A stretch of DNA of 64,000 nt from Larkinella arboricola (GTDB lineage: Bacteria; Bacteroidota; Bacteroidia; Cytophagales; Spirosomataceae): contig NZ_QLMC01000002.1 in the NCBI RefSeq assembly GCF_003259745.1, positions 856,272-920,271 on the forward strand, given 5' to 3'. A program made the translations under genes and the position numbers. Shown piece after piece: positions 24,391 through 33,449 of the stretch. Below the pieces are notes generated by a model. That model searched no databases, was not told the DNA's origin, and saw only the letters and a list, made by a program, of their open reading frames with translations. Each line of letters begins with the position of its first letter. Within the stretch, counting starts at the first letter, position 1.

Positions 24391-25836
24391 ATGTCAGGAA
24401 AGACCCAAAAGAAGACACAACGGTTGCAATCGGTACGCATTGACGACGTTGCCGCCGAGGGAAAGTGTCTGGTTCGTACGGAAGAAGGAGTCATATTTGT
24501 AGAAGGTCGCCTGGGTGGGCCGGTCCCCGCGCCGGGCGATGTGGTCGATCTGCGGATTGTCAAACAGAAAAAGCAGTACCGGGAAGCCGTTGTTGAAAAA
24601 ATACACAGTTACGGCCCCAGCCGGGCCGAGCCGTTCTGCCCGCACTTCGGAACCTGCGGGGGCTGCAAATGGCAGCACATCCGGTACGACGAACAGCTGC
24701 GTTTTAAAGGCCAGCAGGCCGCTGATCACCTGAGCCGCATCGGTAAGGTGCAACTGCCGCCGGTTCTGCCGACGCTGCCGTCCGGAGCGACGACGTATTA
24801 CCGCAATAAACTGGAATTTACCTGCGCCGATGGCCGCTGGATCACCGATGAGGAAATTCGCTCCGGAACGTCGGTTGACAAGCGGGCCGTGGGGTTTCAC
24901 ATCCCCAAGCGGTTCGACAAAATTCTGCCCATTGTGCATTGTTTCCTCCAGCCCGATCCGTCGAATGCCATCCGGCTGGCGGTGGCCGACTACGCCTTTC
25001 AGCACGGGCTGACCATGTACAACCTGAACACGCACGTGGGTTTTCTGCGCACGGTAATTATCCGCACGGCTTCGACGGGGCAGGTGATGGTGAACGTGCA
25101 GGTGGGCGAAGACCGCCCGGAGGAACTCAAAGGGTTGATGGAGATGCTCAGACAGACCTTTCCGCAGATTACGTCGCTGAATTACATTCTGAACCAGAAG
25201 CTGAACGATTCGTACCAGGATCAGGAAGTCATACCGTACTGGGGCAAACCGTACATTGAGGAGCAGATGGACGCGGGCATTGGCCAGCCGCTGACGTTCC
25301 GGGTCGGTCCCAAATCGTTCTACCAGACCAACGGCAGTCAGGCGTTCGAGCTTTACAAAATCACCCGGGAGTGGGCCGGATTGACAGGTTCCGAACGGGT
25401 TTACGATTTGTATACCGGCACGGGCACCATTGCTTTGTTTGTGGCCCGGCAGGCCCGGCAGGTACTCGGTATCGAGTATGTGGAGTCGGCGGTGGAAGAC
25501 GCCCGCGTCAATGCCTCGATTAACGGTATTCAGAATGCGGAATTTCTGGCGGGTGATATGGGTAAAATCCTGACGCCGGAACTGTTCCAGAAATACGGAA
25601 AACCGGATGTAGTGATTACCGACCCGCCCCGCGCCGGAATGGACGAAGCCGTGACCCGAAATTTGTTGCAGGCGGCTCCCCAGCGCATTGTGTACGTGAG
25701 TTGCAACACCGCCACGCAGGCCCGCGATCTGGCGATTCTAGACGAACAATACGAAGTAAAAGCCGTTCAGCCGGTCGATATGTTCCCGCATACGCATCAC
25801 GTAGAGAACATCGTCAAGCTGGAAAAGAGAAGTTAA
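24391..25836 (+). CDS. rlmD: 23S rRNA uracil-C5 methyltransferase RlmD-type
   Basis: 481 residues, methylating a uracil (1939 in E. coli) of 23S rRNA with S-adenosylmethionine. An N-terminal TRAM domain (about 10-70) is followed by the 4Fe-4S ligands in CPHFGTCGGCKWQ, a central domain, the SAM-binding VYDLYTGTGTIALF and the catalytic VSCNTATQARDL with the nucleophilic Cys. The first ATG (24391) is chosen over the GTG 11 codons upstream. Bacteroidota often carry more than one RumA/RlmD paralogue, so the exact position methylated is not certain. Confidence 0.9.
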   Translation: MSGKTQKKTQRLQSVRIDDVAAEGKCLVRTEEGVIFVEGRLGGPVPAPGDVVDLRIVKQKKQYREAVVEKIHSYGPSRAEPFCPHFGTCGGCKWQHIRYDEQLRFKGQQAADHLSRIGKVQLPPVLPTLPSGATTYYRNKLEFTCADGRWITDEEIRSGTSVDKRAVGFHIPKRFDKILPIVHCFLQPDPSNAIRLAVADYAFQHGLTMYNLNTHVGFLRTVIIRTASTGQVMVNVQVGEDRPEELKGLMEMLRQTFPQITSLNYILNQKLNDSYQDQEVIPYWGKPYIEEQMDAGIGQPLTFRVGPKSFYQTNGSQAFELYKITREWAGLTGSERVYDLYTGTGTIALFVARQARQVLGIEYVESAVEDARVNASINGIQNAEFLAGDMGKILTPELFQKYGKPDVVITDPPRAGMDEAVTRNLLQAAPQRIVYVSCNTATQARDLAILDEQYEVKAVQPVDMFPHTHHVENIVKLEKRS

Positions 25837-25847
25837 GAATGTAGGAG

Positions 25848-25906
25848 TTAAGAATGATGAGTGAAGAGTTAAATGCGCCAGCCAACTCTTCACTCATCAT
25901 TCTTAA
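25848..25906. repeat. 23-bp perfect hairpin between rlmD and dnaB
   Basis: TTAAGAATGATGAGTGAAGA begins the left arm (25848-25870), the exact reverse complement of 25884-25906, with a 13-base loop. Convergent genes lie on both sides, so it may act as a terminator in both directions. A shortened direct copy (GTTAAGAATG) precedes it. A related, imperfect structure occurs at 34121-34198. Confidence 0.9.
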
Positions 25907-25914
25907 TTCATAAC

Positions 25915-27561
25915 TCAAAACGGTGTTTCCTGTTGATTGGGATCGACGAAGCCGAAGTTGGAGAGGCCGCCCCCGCCCGGATTGGGCGAATTGAGGTTGT
26001 TGGCTTTGCTTTTAACGATACCGCCCTGGTTTTCGAAGGATTGAGCGCCGGACATTTTCGAATCAAATCCCGCTGACGGGCCGCTGAACGGAGCCGGTGA
26101 CTGCTGCGGCATGAAGAACGAATCCAGGTCGGCAAACTTGGTGTATTTACCCACGAAGCGAAGCTGAACGGTATCGAGCGAACCACTCCGGTTTTTGGCA
26201 ATGATTACTTCGCCCACGCCCGAAACCGAATTGCCGCTTTCGTCGGTCGTAATGCCGTAGTATTCAGGGCGGTACAGGAAGATAACCATATCGGCATCCT
26301 GCTCGATAGAACCCGATTCCCGAAGGTCGGAAAGCTGCGGTTTTTTGTCGCCACCCCGGGTTTCTACGGCCCGGCTCAACTGCGAGAGGGCAATGACCGG
26401 CACGTTGAGTTCTTTGGCGAGGTTTTTCATCGCCCGCGAAATGGAGGCAATTTCCTGCTCCCGGTTACCGCCCGCGCGCCCGGACGTATCGCCCGACATC
26501 AGCTGGAGGTAGTCGATTACAACCATCTGAATATCGTGCTGGGCTTTCAACCGGCGGCATTTGGCACGCATTTCCAGAATCGAGAGGGCGGGGGTGTCGT
26601 CGATGAAAATGGGCGCTTCGGTGAGCCGCTGGATTTTATGGTGAAGCTGCGCCCACTCGTGCGGGGCCAGGTTTCCTTTCTTGATTTTTTCGCTGTCGAT
26701 TTCGGCTTCGGCCGATATAAGCCGGTTGACCAGCTGCACCGACGACATTTCGAGTGAGAAGATGGCAACCGCCTGCCCGAAATCAACGGCGGCATTGCGG
26801 AGCGCACTGACGACGAAAGCGGTTTTCCCCATACCGGGCCGGGCGGCCAGAATGATCAGTTCCGAGCGTTGCCAGCCGGATGTTAGCCGGTCGAGGGCGC
26901 TGAAGCCGGACGGTACGCCCGTCAGGCCGTCTTTCATATTCTTTTTCTGCTCCAGTTCGTCGAGCGCCTGCCGCATGATGGTCCCCATGTCGGCGTAGTT
27001 TTTCCGGATGTTGGATTCCGAAATCCGGAACATCGACTGTTCAATCCGGTCGAGCAGGTTAAAGACGTCGGTGGTGTCTTCGTAGGCATCCCGCTGAATC
27101 TCGTTGGCTACCGTAATGAGCGCCCGTTTGATGGAGGCTTCCGCAATAACGCGGGCGTGGTACTCAATGTTGGCCGCGGAGGTAACCCGGGTAGTCAGGT
27201 CGGTAATGTAGCCACCACCGCCGACAATCTCAATTTCGCCATTTTTTCGTAGCTGCTGCGTAACCGTCAGCATATCAACCGGTTCGGCATTACCAAACAG
27301 GGTGACGATGGCGTTATAAATTCGTTGATTGGCTTCTTTGTAAAAACTTTCCGGCTTGAGGATGTCGATAACGGCGGAAAGAGCATCTTTCTCAATCATC
27401 AGGGCACCCAGTACGGCCTCTTCCAGATCGACGGCCTGCGGGGGCAATTTTCCCAGACCCGTGGGGGTGAGCATGTGGTTTACACCATCGGACATACTGC
27501 GCCGATTGCCCATGTACGGGGTCTTCCGGAAATTAGAGTTGGTAGGACGTTCGTTCTCCAT
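25915..27561 (-). CDS. dnaB: Replicative DNA helicase DnaB
   Basis: 548 residues, the hexameric helicase that unwinds DNA ahead of the replication fork. N-terminal primase-interacting domain (PPQAVDLEEAVLGALMIEKD), a linker, then the RecA-like motor with Walker A ARPGMGKTAF, Walker B MVVIDYLQLMSG, arginine-finger region KNRSGSLDTVQLRF and the LSQLSRAVE motif. No intein interrupts it. The C-terminal 70 residues beyond the motor (QQSPAPFSGPSAGF onwards, Gly/Asn-rich) are a disordered tail longer than in E. coli. Confidence 0.96.
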   Translation of the reverse strand: MENERPTNSNFRKTPYMGNRRSMSDGVNHMLTPTGLGKLPPQAVDLEEAVLGALMIEKDALSAVIDILKPESFYKEANQRIYNAIVTLFGNAEPVDMLTVTQQLRKNGEIEIVGGGGYITDLTTRVTSAANIEYHARVIAEASIKRALITVANEIQRDAYEDTTDVFNLLDRIEQSMFRISESNIRKNYADMGTIMRQALDELEQKKNMKDGLTGVPSGFSALDRLTSGWQRSELIILAARPGMGKTAFVVSALRNAAVDFGQAVAIFSLEMSSVQLVNRLISAEAEIDSEKIKKGNLAPHEWAQLHHKIQRLTEAPIFIDDTPALSILEMRAKCRRLKAQHDIQMVVIDYLQLMSGDTSGRAGGNREQEIASISRAMKNLAKELNVPVIALSQLSRAVETRGGDKKPQLSDLRESGSIEQDADMVIFLYRPEYYGITTDESGNSVSGVGEVIIAKNRSGSLDTVQLRFVGKYTKFADLDSFFMPQQSPAPFSGPSAGFDSKMSGAQSFENQGGIVKSKANNLNSPNPGGGGLSNFGFVDPNQQETPF

Positions 27562-27921
27562 TGCACTGCAAGTATAGCCAATCCTTGGAAGAATGAAAAG
27601 GCAACTGATCGGTCCTGAAATGGTGTGTGGCGGGCAACTGGAATAGTAAGTTATTGGCTCTAAAGTACATATTCTTAACGGCCCGTCTGAAAAAAAATTA
27701 AAAAAAAATGGTCGTTTTAGCTTACGGTTAAAGTCAGTCAGCCAGAGGTCTGTTTTACGCTGTGGTATTTTGTTCGAAAGGCAGAAAAGAGTGCAAGTGA
27801 TTAACCATGAAGTGTTTGCACAAATTTGAGATATTTGGGAGATAATTATTGATAATTTTTGTTGTTTAGTACGGACGAACCTCTAAATTTAGAAGGGAAT
27901 TCGATTGTTCACCCTGAAAAT
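27562..27921. other. Divergent intergenic region, dnaB/phoH
   Basis: 360 bases between divergent genes must hold both promoters, but no exact TTTG-N19-TAnnTTTG pair was found. Near-matches are TAATTTTTG at about 27852-27861 toward phoH and TATACTTG at 27576-27569 toward dnaB. An A-rich run (AAAAAAAATTAAAAAAAAA) lies at about 27690-27709. No RNA gene or open frame is supported. Confidence 0.45.
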
Positions 27922-28881
27922 ATGCACGAAGATTTGGTAGAAAAAGTAATAACGCTTGACAACGTATCGCTCATCGACTTTTTGGGCGTTGAAAACAACA
28001 ATATTAAAGAAGTCGCGGCCGCCTTTCCGATGAGCAGGATTATTTCCCGCGGCAACGAAATCCGCATTAAAGGAACGACTCCGGAAATCACCCGCATCAC
28101 TGACATTCTGGATTCGCTCATCGAGCACTACCAGCGGTACGGTAAACTCACGCACGAAAACGTAAAAAGCTTTCTGAAGAATACGGAACGCGATGCGACT
28201 GCGGTTGTGCAACCGGACGACAACGTGCTGGTGTATGGCACCAAAGGCGTGATTGTGCGGGCCAAAACGGCCAATCAGCAAAAGTTGGTGGATGCGTCCG
28301 AAAAGTTTGATCTGGTGTTTGCCATTGGACCGGCCGGAACGGGTAAAACCTATACGGCGGTGGCCATTGCCGTGCGGGCTCTCAAAAACAAGGAAGTTAA
28401 GAAAATTATTATAACCCGTCCGGCCGTCGAAGCCGGCGAAAATCTAGGGTTTTTACCCGGCGACCTGAAAGAGAAAATCGACCCGTACCTGCGGCCCATT
28501 TACGACGCCCTGGACGATATGATTCCGGCCGAAAAACTGAAAACCTACATCGAAAACCGGACCATTGAAATTGCTCCGCTGGCGTATATGCGCGGTCGGA
28601 CGCTGAACAATGCCTTTATTCTGCTGGACGAAGCACAGAACACGACCCCGATGCAGATGAAAATGTTTCTGACGCGGATGGGCCCCAACTCGCAAGCCAT
28701 CATTACAGGCGACCGTTCGCAGATCGACTTGCCTAAAAACCAGCGTTCGGGTTTGATTGAAGCCGTTGATCTTCTGAGAGATATAAAAGGCATTGCGTGC
28801 GTTGAACTCGACGGCAGCGATGTAGTACGTCACCGGTTGGTTAAAGAAATCATCACAGCGTATGAACGGGCTGAAAAATAA
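27922..28881 (+). CDS. phoH: PhoH family ATPase
   Basis: 319 residues, cytoplasmic P-loop ATPase of the PhoH group, linked to RNA metabolism or ribosome maturation. An N-terminal KH-like part (MSRIISRGNEIRIKGTT) precedes the ATPase with Walker A IGPAGTGKTYTAV, ITRPAVEAGENLGFLPGDL, and the Walker B region NAFILLDEAQNTTPMQMKMF. The ATG at MHEDLVEK is used; the upstream frame begins with TTG and has no conserved sequence. The next gene's ATG lies inside the last codons. Confidence 0.9.
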   Translation: MHEDLVEKVITLDNVSLIDFLGVENNNIKEVAAAFPMSRIISRGNEIRIKGTTPEITRITDILDSLIEHYQRYGKLTHENVKSFLKNTERDATAVVQPDDNVLVYGTKGVIVRAKTANQQKLVDASEKFDLVFAIGPAGTGKTYTAVAIAVRALKNKEVKKIIITRPAVEAGENLGFLPGDLKEKIDPYLRPIYDALDDMIPAEKLKTYIENRTIEIAPLAYMRGRTLNNAFILLDEAQNTTPMQMKMFLTRMGPNSQAIITGDRSQIDLPKNQRSGLIEAVDLLRDIKGIACVELDGSDVVRHRLVKEIITAYERAEK

Positions 28882-30190
28882 ACCGCTGCTCGCGGCAGTG
28901 GGGCTTTGGCTTAGTTTAGGGCTGGGGGAAGTCCGGGCGCAAACGCCCGGACTTCCCCAGCGTTGTGGGATCGACCAGCGGGAAATCATTCTGCAACAGC
29001 GCGATCCGCAACGCCTGGCCCGGCGTCAGAAACTCAACGAACAGATTCAGGAGGTCATCAGCCGTCAGAAAAAGGAAGCCCAGACGGCCCGGGTCGGTGA
29101 GGTTATTTACCGCATCCCGGTGGTGGTACACGTGGTGCATAATAACTCGTCCGGATTTATCGGCGGGGCCAATAACCCCAATATTTCCGATGAGCAGATT
29201 GCTTCCCAGATTCAGGTTTTAAACGAAGATTACCGCCGGTTGCCCAAAACACGGGGGTTTAATACCAACCCGATTGGAGCCGATACCGGAATCGAATTTT
29301 TTCTGGCCCGGGTAGATCCCGACGGTTTCCAGACCAACGGTATTACCCGGCATTATTCGGAAAAAAGCACGTTTAACGTTTACGATGGCACCAGCGGAGA
29401 CGATGTGGCGCTTTCGCAGATTGCCTACTGGCCCAGCGATAAATACCTGAACATCTGGGTGACCTCGCTGCGGAATGATTACCTGGGGTATTCGCAGTTT
29501 CCGGAAGCGGAAAATATTCCCGGTTTAAATCCTACGGAAAACGAACTGACGGACGGTGTGATCATTGATTACCGGTACTTTGGCAGTGACATCGGCGCGG
29601 TAACCAGTTCAATTTACCGATATGGCCGGACGACCACCCACGAAGTGGGCCACTGGCTGGGATTGCTGCACACGTGGGGGGATGATTATTGCGGGAATGA
29701 TTACTGCAACGATACGCCACCGACCGAGGGCGCCAACCAGACCACCGAGTGTGTGGACAAGTTCTCAAATTGCAACGGGACCCGAACCCGCAACCTGATC
29801 GAAAATTACCTGGATTATACGCCCGACGCCTGCATGAACCTGTTCACGCTGGATCAGAAAGCCCGGATGCGGGCCGTGATTGAAGCCAGTCCCCGGCGTC
29901 AGCGGTTGGTAAAATCGACCGATCCGCTGCCGCAAACGGAAAAACTAACGGTTAACGTATTTCCGAATCCGACCGATAAGTCATCAACGCTCGAAGTTCT
30001 TTTTACCGGTTTTCAATCGTTTCAGGTTGATTTGGTGGATGCGTCCGGACGAATCATCCGCTCCCAGAAGTACACCGAGTATCCGAGTTCCTCTATTACG
30101 CTTCCGGTGGAGACGCTGAACCGGGGTATTTATTTTGTGAAAGTGCGTACCGATAAAGAAACCGCTTCCCAACGGTTGCTGATTCATTAA
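28862..30190 (+). CDS. Secreted M43-type zinc metalloprotease with T9SS type A sorting domain
   Basis: 442 residues. Signal peptide (KNKPLLAAVGLWLSLGLGEVRA), propeptide region to about 75, catalytic domain of the pappalysin/cytophagalysin family with HEVGHWLGLLH (His260, Glu261, third ligand His270) and the downstream Met-turn region YTPDACMNLFTLDQKARM. The final 75 residues (NVFPNPTDKSSTLEVLF, then GRIIRSQKY and GIYFVKVRTDKETASQRLL) form a type A C-terminal domain for T9SS export. The ATG overlaps the end of phoH by 20 bases; translational coupling of a cytoplasmic ATPase and an exported protease is unusual. Confidence 0.92.
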   Translation: MNGLKNKPLLAAVGLWLSLGLGEVRAQTPGLPQRCGIDQREIILQQRDPQRLARRQKLNEQIQEVISRQKKEAQTARVGEVIYRIPVVVHVVHNNSSGFIGGANNPNISDEQIASQIQVLNEDYRRLPKTRGFNTNPIGADTGIEFFLARVDPDGFQTNGITRHYSEKSTFNVYDGTSGDDVALSQIAYWPSDKYLNIWVTSLRNDYLGYSQFPEAENIPGLNPTENELTDGVIIDYRYFGSDIGAVTSSIYRYGRTTTHEVGHWLGLLHTWGDDYCGNDYCNDTPPTEGANQTTECVDKFSNCNGTRTRNLIENYLDYTPDACMNLFTLDQKARMRAVIEASPRRQRLVKSTDPLPQTEKLTVNVFPNPTDKSSTLEVLFTGFQSFQVDLVDASGRIIRSQKYTEYPSSSITLPVETLNRGIYFVKVRTDKETASQRLLIH

Positions 30191-30303
30191 TAGATAGTTT
30201 TAGTTTACTGTTTTCGGTAGGCGGTTGCCGGTAAAAACGGGAATGTGCGTTAACGTATGTGAAACGGTAAACTGAACAGAGTAAAATCGAATATTCCTGC
30301 CGT

Positions 30304-30753
30304 ATGATTGAAGTTATTCAGATAACCAGCCCGGCTGAAATGAAGCACATCTTTGCCATCCGGGAAGAAGTGTTTGTCAAGGAGCAAAATGTGCCAGCGG
30401 AAGATGAGTACGATGAATTCGAGCCGGTTAGCCGCCATTTTATGGCCCTGTGCGACGGAACCCCCTGCGGAACCGCCCGGTGGCGCAAAACCTCGAACGG
30501 GATCAAGCTGGAACGGTTTGCCGTGCTGACCCCGTTTCGCGGAAAGGGAGTAGGGCAGGCGCTGGTGCAGGCCGTGCTGGACGATGTGTTCAGTCAGCAG
30601 CCCGAACCCATCGAATCCATCTACCTGAATTCGCAGGTTACAGCCATGCCGTTGTACGCCAAATTTGGTTTTAAAGCCGTTGGGCCGATGTTTGATGAGT
30701 GCGGTATTCAGCACTACAAGATGGTTTTGCCGCCTTCTTCTTTTCCTGCCTGA
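30304..30753 (+). CDS. GNAT family N-acetyltransferase
   Basis: 149 residues, close to the ElaA/YjaB-like GNAT group. Visible: IREEVFVKEQNVPAEDEYD, the acetyl-CoA loop RFAVLTPFRGKGVGQALV, and MPLYAKFGFKAVGPMFDECG near the end. The substrate is unknown. Its stop codon overlaps the comEC start (TGATG), so the two are translationally coupled. Confidence 0.88.
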   Translation: MIEVIQITSPAEMKHIFAIREEVFVKEQNVPAEDEYDEFEPVSRHFMALCDGTPCGTARWRKTSNGIKLERFAVLTPFRGKGVGQALVQAVLDDVFSQQPEPIESIYLNSQVTAMPLYAKFGFKAVGPMFDECGIQHYKMVLPPSSFPA

Positions 30754-32846
30754 TGCTTCGCTGGAACGCTTTCCCGTTTGTTCGCTACGGAATAGCCCTG
30801 ATGGGCGGAATCATCGCCTATCTTTTTTTTCCGGGAATTGATAAACTTATACTTCTATATTTGCTTGTCGATGCAACAGTATTTTTTGCCGCATTCTGGC
30901 TAAAGTTACCAGCAATCGGACTTGTAAAAGGGGTGAGCGGATTGCTGGCGCTGGGTTGTCTGGGCTGGCTGGTGACCGCGTTGCATACGGCTTCAACCCA
31001 TACGAATAACCTTATTCACCTTCAAAAGCCGATTCGCGCTTACCGGGCCGTGGTGGGTTCGCAGGCCGAAAACCGTGCCAAAACTTTTCGGCTCGAACTG
31101 GATCTGAAAACCGTGCTGACCGACAGCACCTGGCAACCGGCGAGCGGTCGGCTGATTGTGTATATCGCTAAAACCGTTTCGAAAAAGCCGCGTTACGGCG
31201 ACATCTGGCTTGTTCGGGGCGCTCCCCGCACCATTGATCCACCCCTGAACCCCGGCGAATTCAATTACAAACGACACCTGGCCAATCGGGGCATTTACCA
31301 CCAGCAGTACTTGCAGCCAACGGACCGCATCGTCATGGGGTATCAACCTGAAAACCGGCTGACGGCCCTGGCCTACGGTATCAACGAATGGGCCGACAGT
31401 GTTTTTACGGGTCATCTGGGCCACGGTCCCGAATTTGCCATTGTCAAGGCCATGATTCTGGGCGTCCGCGACGGTATTGATCCGGATTTGCAACAGGCGT
31501 ATTCGGCCGCGGGAGCCGTGCATGTTCTCTCGGTTTCGGGGCTACACGTGGGCGTTTTGTTTGCGGCTCTGAGTTTCGTGCTGGCTTTTCTGAAACGAAA
31601 CCGGCACGGAAAGTTTCTGTTTGCCGCCCTCATGCTTGGGCTGCTCTGGTTTTATGCGCTGATGACGGGGTTTTCGGCGCCGGTGCTGGGGTCGGCTTTT
31701 ATGTTTTCGCTGCTGCTGATCGGACAAACCATCGGACGGTCTAACAACCCGCTCAATACGCTGGCGGCTTCGGCGTTTCTGATCCTGCTGATGGACCCTT
31801 ACGCCCTGACCACCGCCGGTTTTCAGCTTTCTTACCTGGCTGTTGGCGGCTTACTGCTGTGGCACCGCAGTCTGTATCAGAGCATTACATTTCGGTACCG
31901 CTGGGCCGACTGGCTCTGGCAGCTCACCGCCGTGGCGCTGGTCGCCCAGCTGCTGACTTTTCCGCTGGGGTTGTTTTACTTTCACCAGTTCCCGACCTAC
32001 TTCTGGCTGGCCAATCCGGTGGTGATTCCCCTTTCTTCGCTGGTGCTGATTCTGGCGATGGGCCTGCTGGTGGTGGGCTGGATACCGTACGTTGGTTTGG
32101 CCGTAGGGAAGGTATTGTTCGGGGCGATGTGGCTGCTGAATCAAGCTATTTTATGGACGGAAAAACTGCCTTTCTCCATCCTGAAACCACTTACAGCCAC
32201 GCCCTGGGAACTGCTGTTGCTCTATGCGCTTATTCTTTTTGGGATTATTTGGCTGGTCCGGCGCGAAAAGCGGTACGGGTGGGTGATGGTGGTCAGTGCG
32301 CTGCTGTTAACGGCATCGGTGGGCTGGACCACGATTTTACGAAAAAAACAGCGGTTACTGATCGTGCATTTTGTCCCGCATACATCGGCCATCAGTTTTG
32401 TGGAAGGAACTTCGGCGGTGTTTCTGACCCCGGAAGCACGCAATGACACCAGCCGGGAAGTGACCTTTTACGTCCGCAACACCTGGGATAGTCTGGGCGT
32501 GAGCCGGATCACCTATGCGCAGCCCGACCGTACGCCGAGGCAACTGCCGTTTTATCAGAATAAAGCCGTGTCGTTGGTATCGTGGCAGGGGAAAAGCATT
32601 CTGCTGGTTCATCGCATTCCGAAAAAAGAGGGCTGGCGTTTACCGGCCGTGGTGGATTTTGCCATCATCAGCCGCAATGCCGTGCAGTCGTGGAACGATC
32701 TGAAAGGACGCGTGGCCGCCCGGCACATTATTTTTGACGATTCGAGCAAAACTCCGCTGACGGATCGGTTACTGACCGAAGCCCGGCACCGGGGCATCCC
32801 GTGCCATTCTGTCCGGCAGCAGGGAGCCTATGTCTTCAAATTCTGA
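30753..32846 (+). CDS. comEC: ComEC/Rec2-type DNA uptake channel protein
   Basis: 697 residues in the inner membrane, the channel through which single-stranded DNA enters during transformation. An N-terminal OB-like domain (DUF4131; VVGSQAENRAKTFRLELDL) is followed by the competence domain with eight or so helices (VHVLSVSGLHVGVLFAALSF is the signature). The C-terminal part (after about residue 530) resembles the beta-lactamase-like domain but shows no HxHxDH metal motif, so it is probably not an active nuclease. The ATG at 30753 is chosen, overlapping the GNAT stop. Confidence 0.88.
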   Translation: MLRWNAFPFVRYGIALMGGIIAYLFFPGIDKLILLYLLVDATVFFAAFWLKLPAIGLVKGVSGLLALGCLGWLVTALHTASTHTNNLIHLQKPIRAYRAVVGSQAENRAKTFRLELDLKTVLTDSTWQPASGRLIVYIAKTVSKKPRYGDIWLVRGAPRTIDPPLNPGEFNYKRHLANRGIYHQQYLQPTDRIVMGYQPENRLTALAYGINEWADSVFTGHLGHGPEFAIVKAMILGVRDGIDPDLQQAYSAAGAVHVLSVSGLHVGVLFAALSFVLAFLKRNRHGKFLFAALMLGLLWFYALMTGFSAPVLGSAFMFSLLLIGQTIGRSNNPLNTLAASAFLILLMDPYALTTAGFQLSYLAVGGLLLWHRSLYQSITFRYRWADWLWQLTAVALVAQLLTFPLGLFYFHQFPTYFWLANPVVIPLSSLVLILAMGLLVVGWIPYVGLAVGKVLFGAMWLLNQAILWTEKLPFSILKPLTATPWELLLLYALILFGIIWLVRREKRYGWVMVVSALLLTASVGWTTILRKKQRLLIVHFVPHTSAISFVEGTSAVFLTPEARNDTSREVTFYVRNTWDSLGVSRITYAQPDRTPRQLPFYQNKAVSLVSWQGKSILLVHRIPKKEGWRLPAVVDFAIISRNAVQSWNDLKGRVAARHIIFDDSSKTPLTDRLLTEARHRGIPCHSVRQQGAYVFKF

Positions 32847-32865
32847 TTCGGCGGGGAGCCGTTGC

Positions 32866-32895
32866 TTGTTGGTTCTGGAAATGCGTTTACATTTG
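32866..32895 (+). promoter_or_regulatory. Promoter of yajQ
   Basis: TTGT (32866-32869), 18 bases, TACATTTG (32888-32895): an exact -7 and a weak -33 element, 31 bases before the yajQ ATG. Confidence 0.5.
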
Positions 32896-32926
32896 CGACA
32901 TTTCCAGAAATTACAACAAACACGTC

Positions 32927-33418
32927 ATGGCTTCTTTCGATATTGTCAGCAAAGTAGATATGCAAACCCTGGACAACGCCATCAATGTAGCGGTTAAGGA
33001 AATTGCGAACCGGTATGATTTGCGGAACAGCAAAACCAGCGTTGACCTGAACAAAAAAGACCTGAACATCCGGATTGAAACCGATAACGACATGAGTCTC
33101 AAGTCGGTGGAGGATATTCTGCTGGCCCGGATGGTCAAACAGGGCGTCGATGGGCGGAGTCTGGACTTTTCGGCCGAACCCCAGCCGTCGGGAAACCGGT
33201 TGCGCCGGGATCTGAAAGTCCGGCAGGGACTCGACAAGGACCAGCAGCGCAAGATTCTGAAACTGATCAAAGACAGCTTTCCTAAAATAACGGCACAGGC
33301 CATGGATGACCAGGTCCGGGTGACGAGCAAAAAAATCGATGATTTGCAGGCCGTTATTGCCATGCTGCGCCGGGCCGAACTGGACATTTCTTTGCAGTTT
33401 GTAAACATGAAAAGCTAA
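32927..33418 (+). CDS. yajQ: YajQ family nucleotide-binding protein
   Basis: 163 residues, the family's normal length. Two tandem ferredoxin-like halves are visible: FDIVSKVDMQTLDNAINVAV, ANRYDLRNSKTSVDL in the first and RKILKLIKDSFPKITAQAMD, VRVTSKKIDDLQAVIAML in the second. Members bind nucleotides, and some bind cyclic di-GMP. The ATG before ASFDIVSK is the family start; upstream codons overlap the comEC end and are unrelated. Confidence 0.93.
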   Translation: MASFDIVSKVDMQTLDNAINVAVKEIANRYDLRNSKTSVDLNKKDLNIRIETDNDMSLKSVEDILLARMVKQGVDGRSLDFSAEPQPSGNRLRRDLKVRQGLDKDQQRKILKLIKDSFPKITAQAMDDQVRVTSKKIDDLQAVIAMLRRAELDISLQFVNMKS

Positions 33419-33449
33419 ACTTTTTTGCTGAACCCTACGTTTTTCAGGT

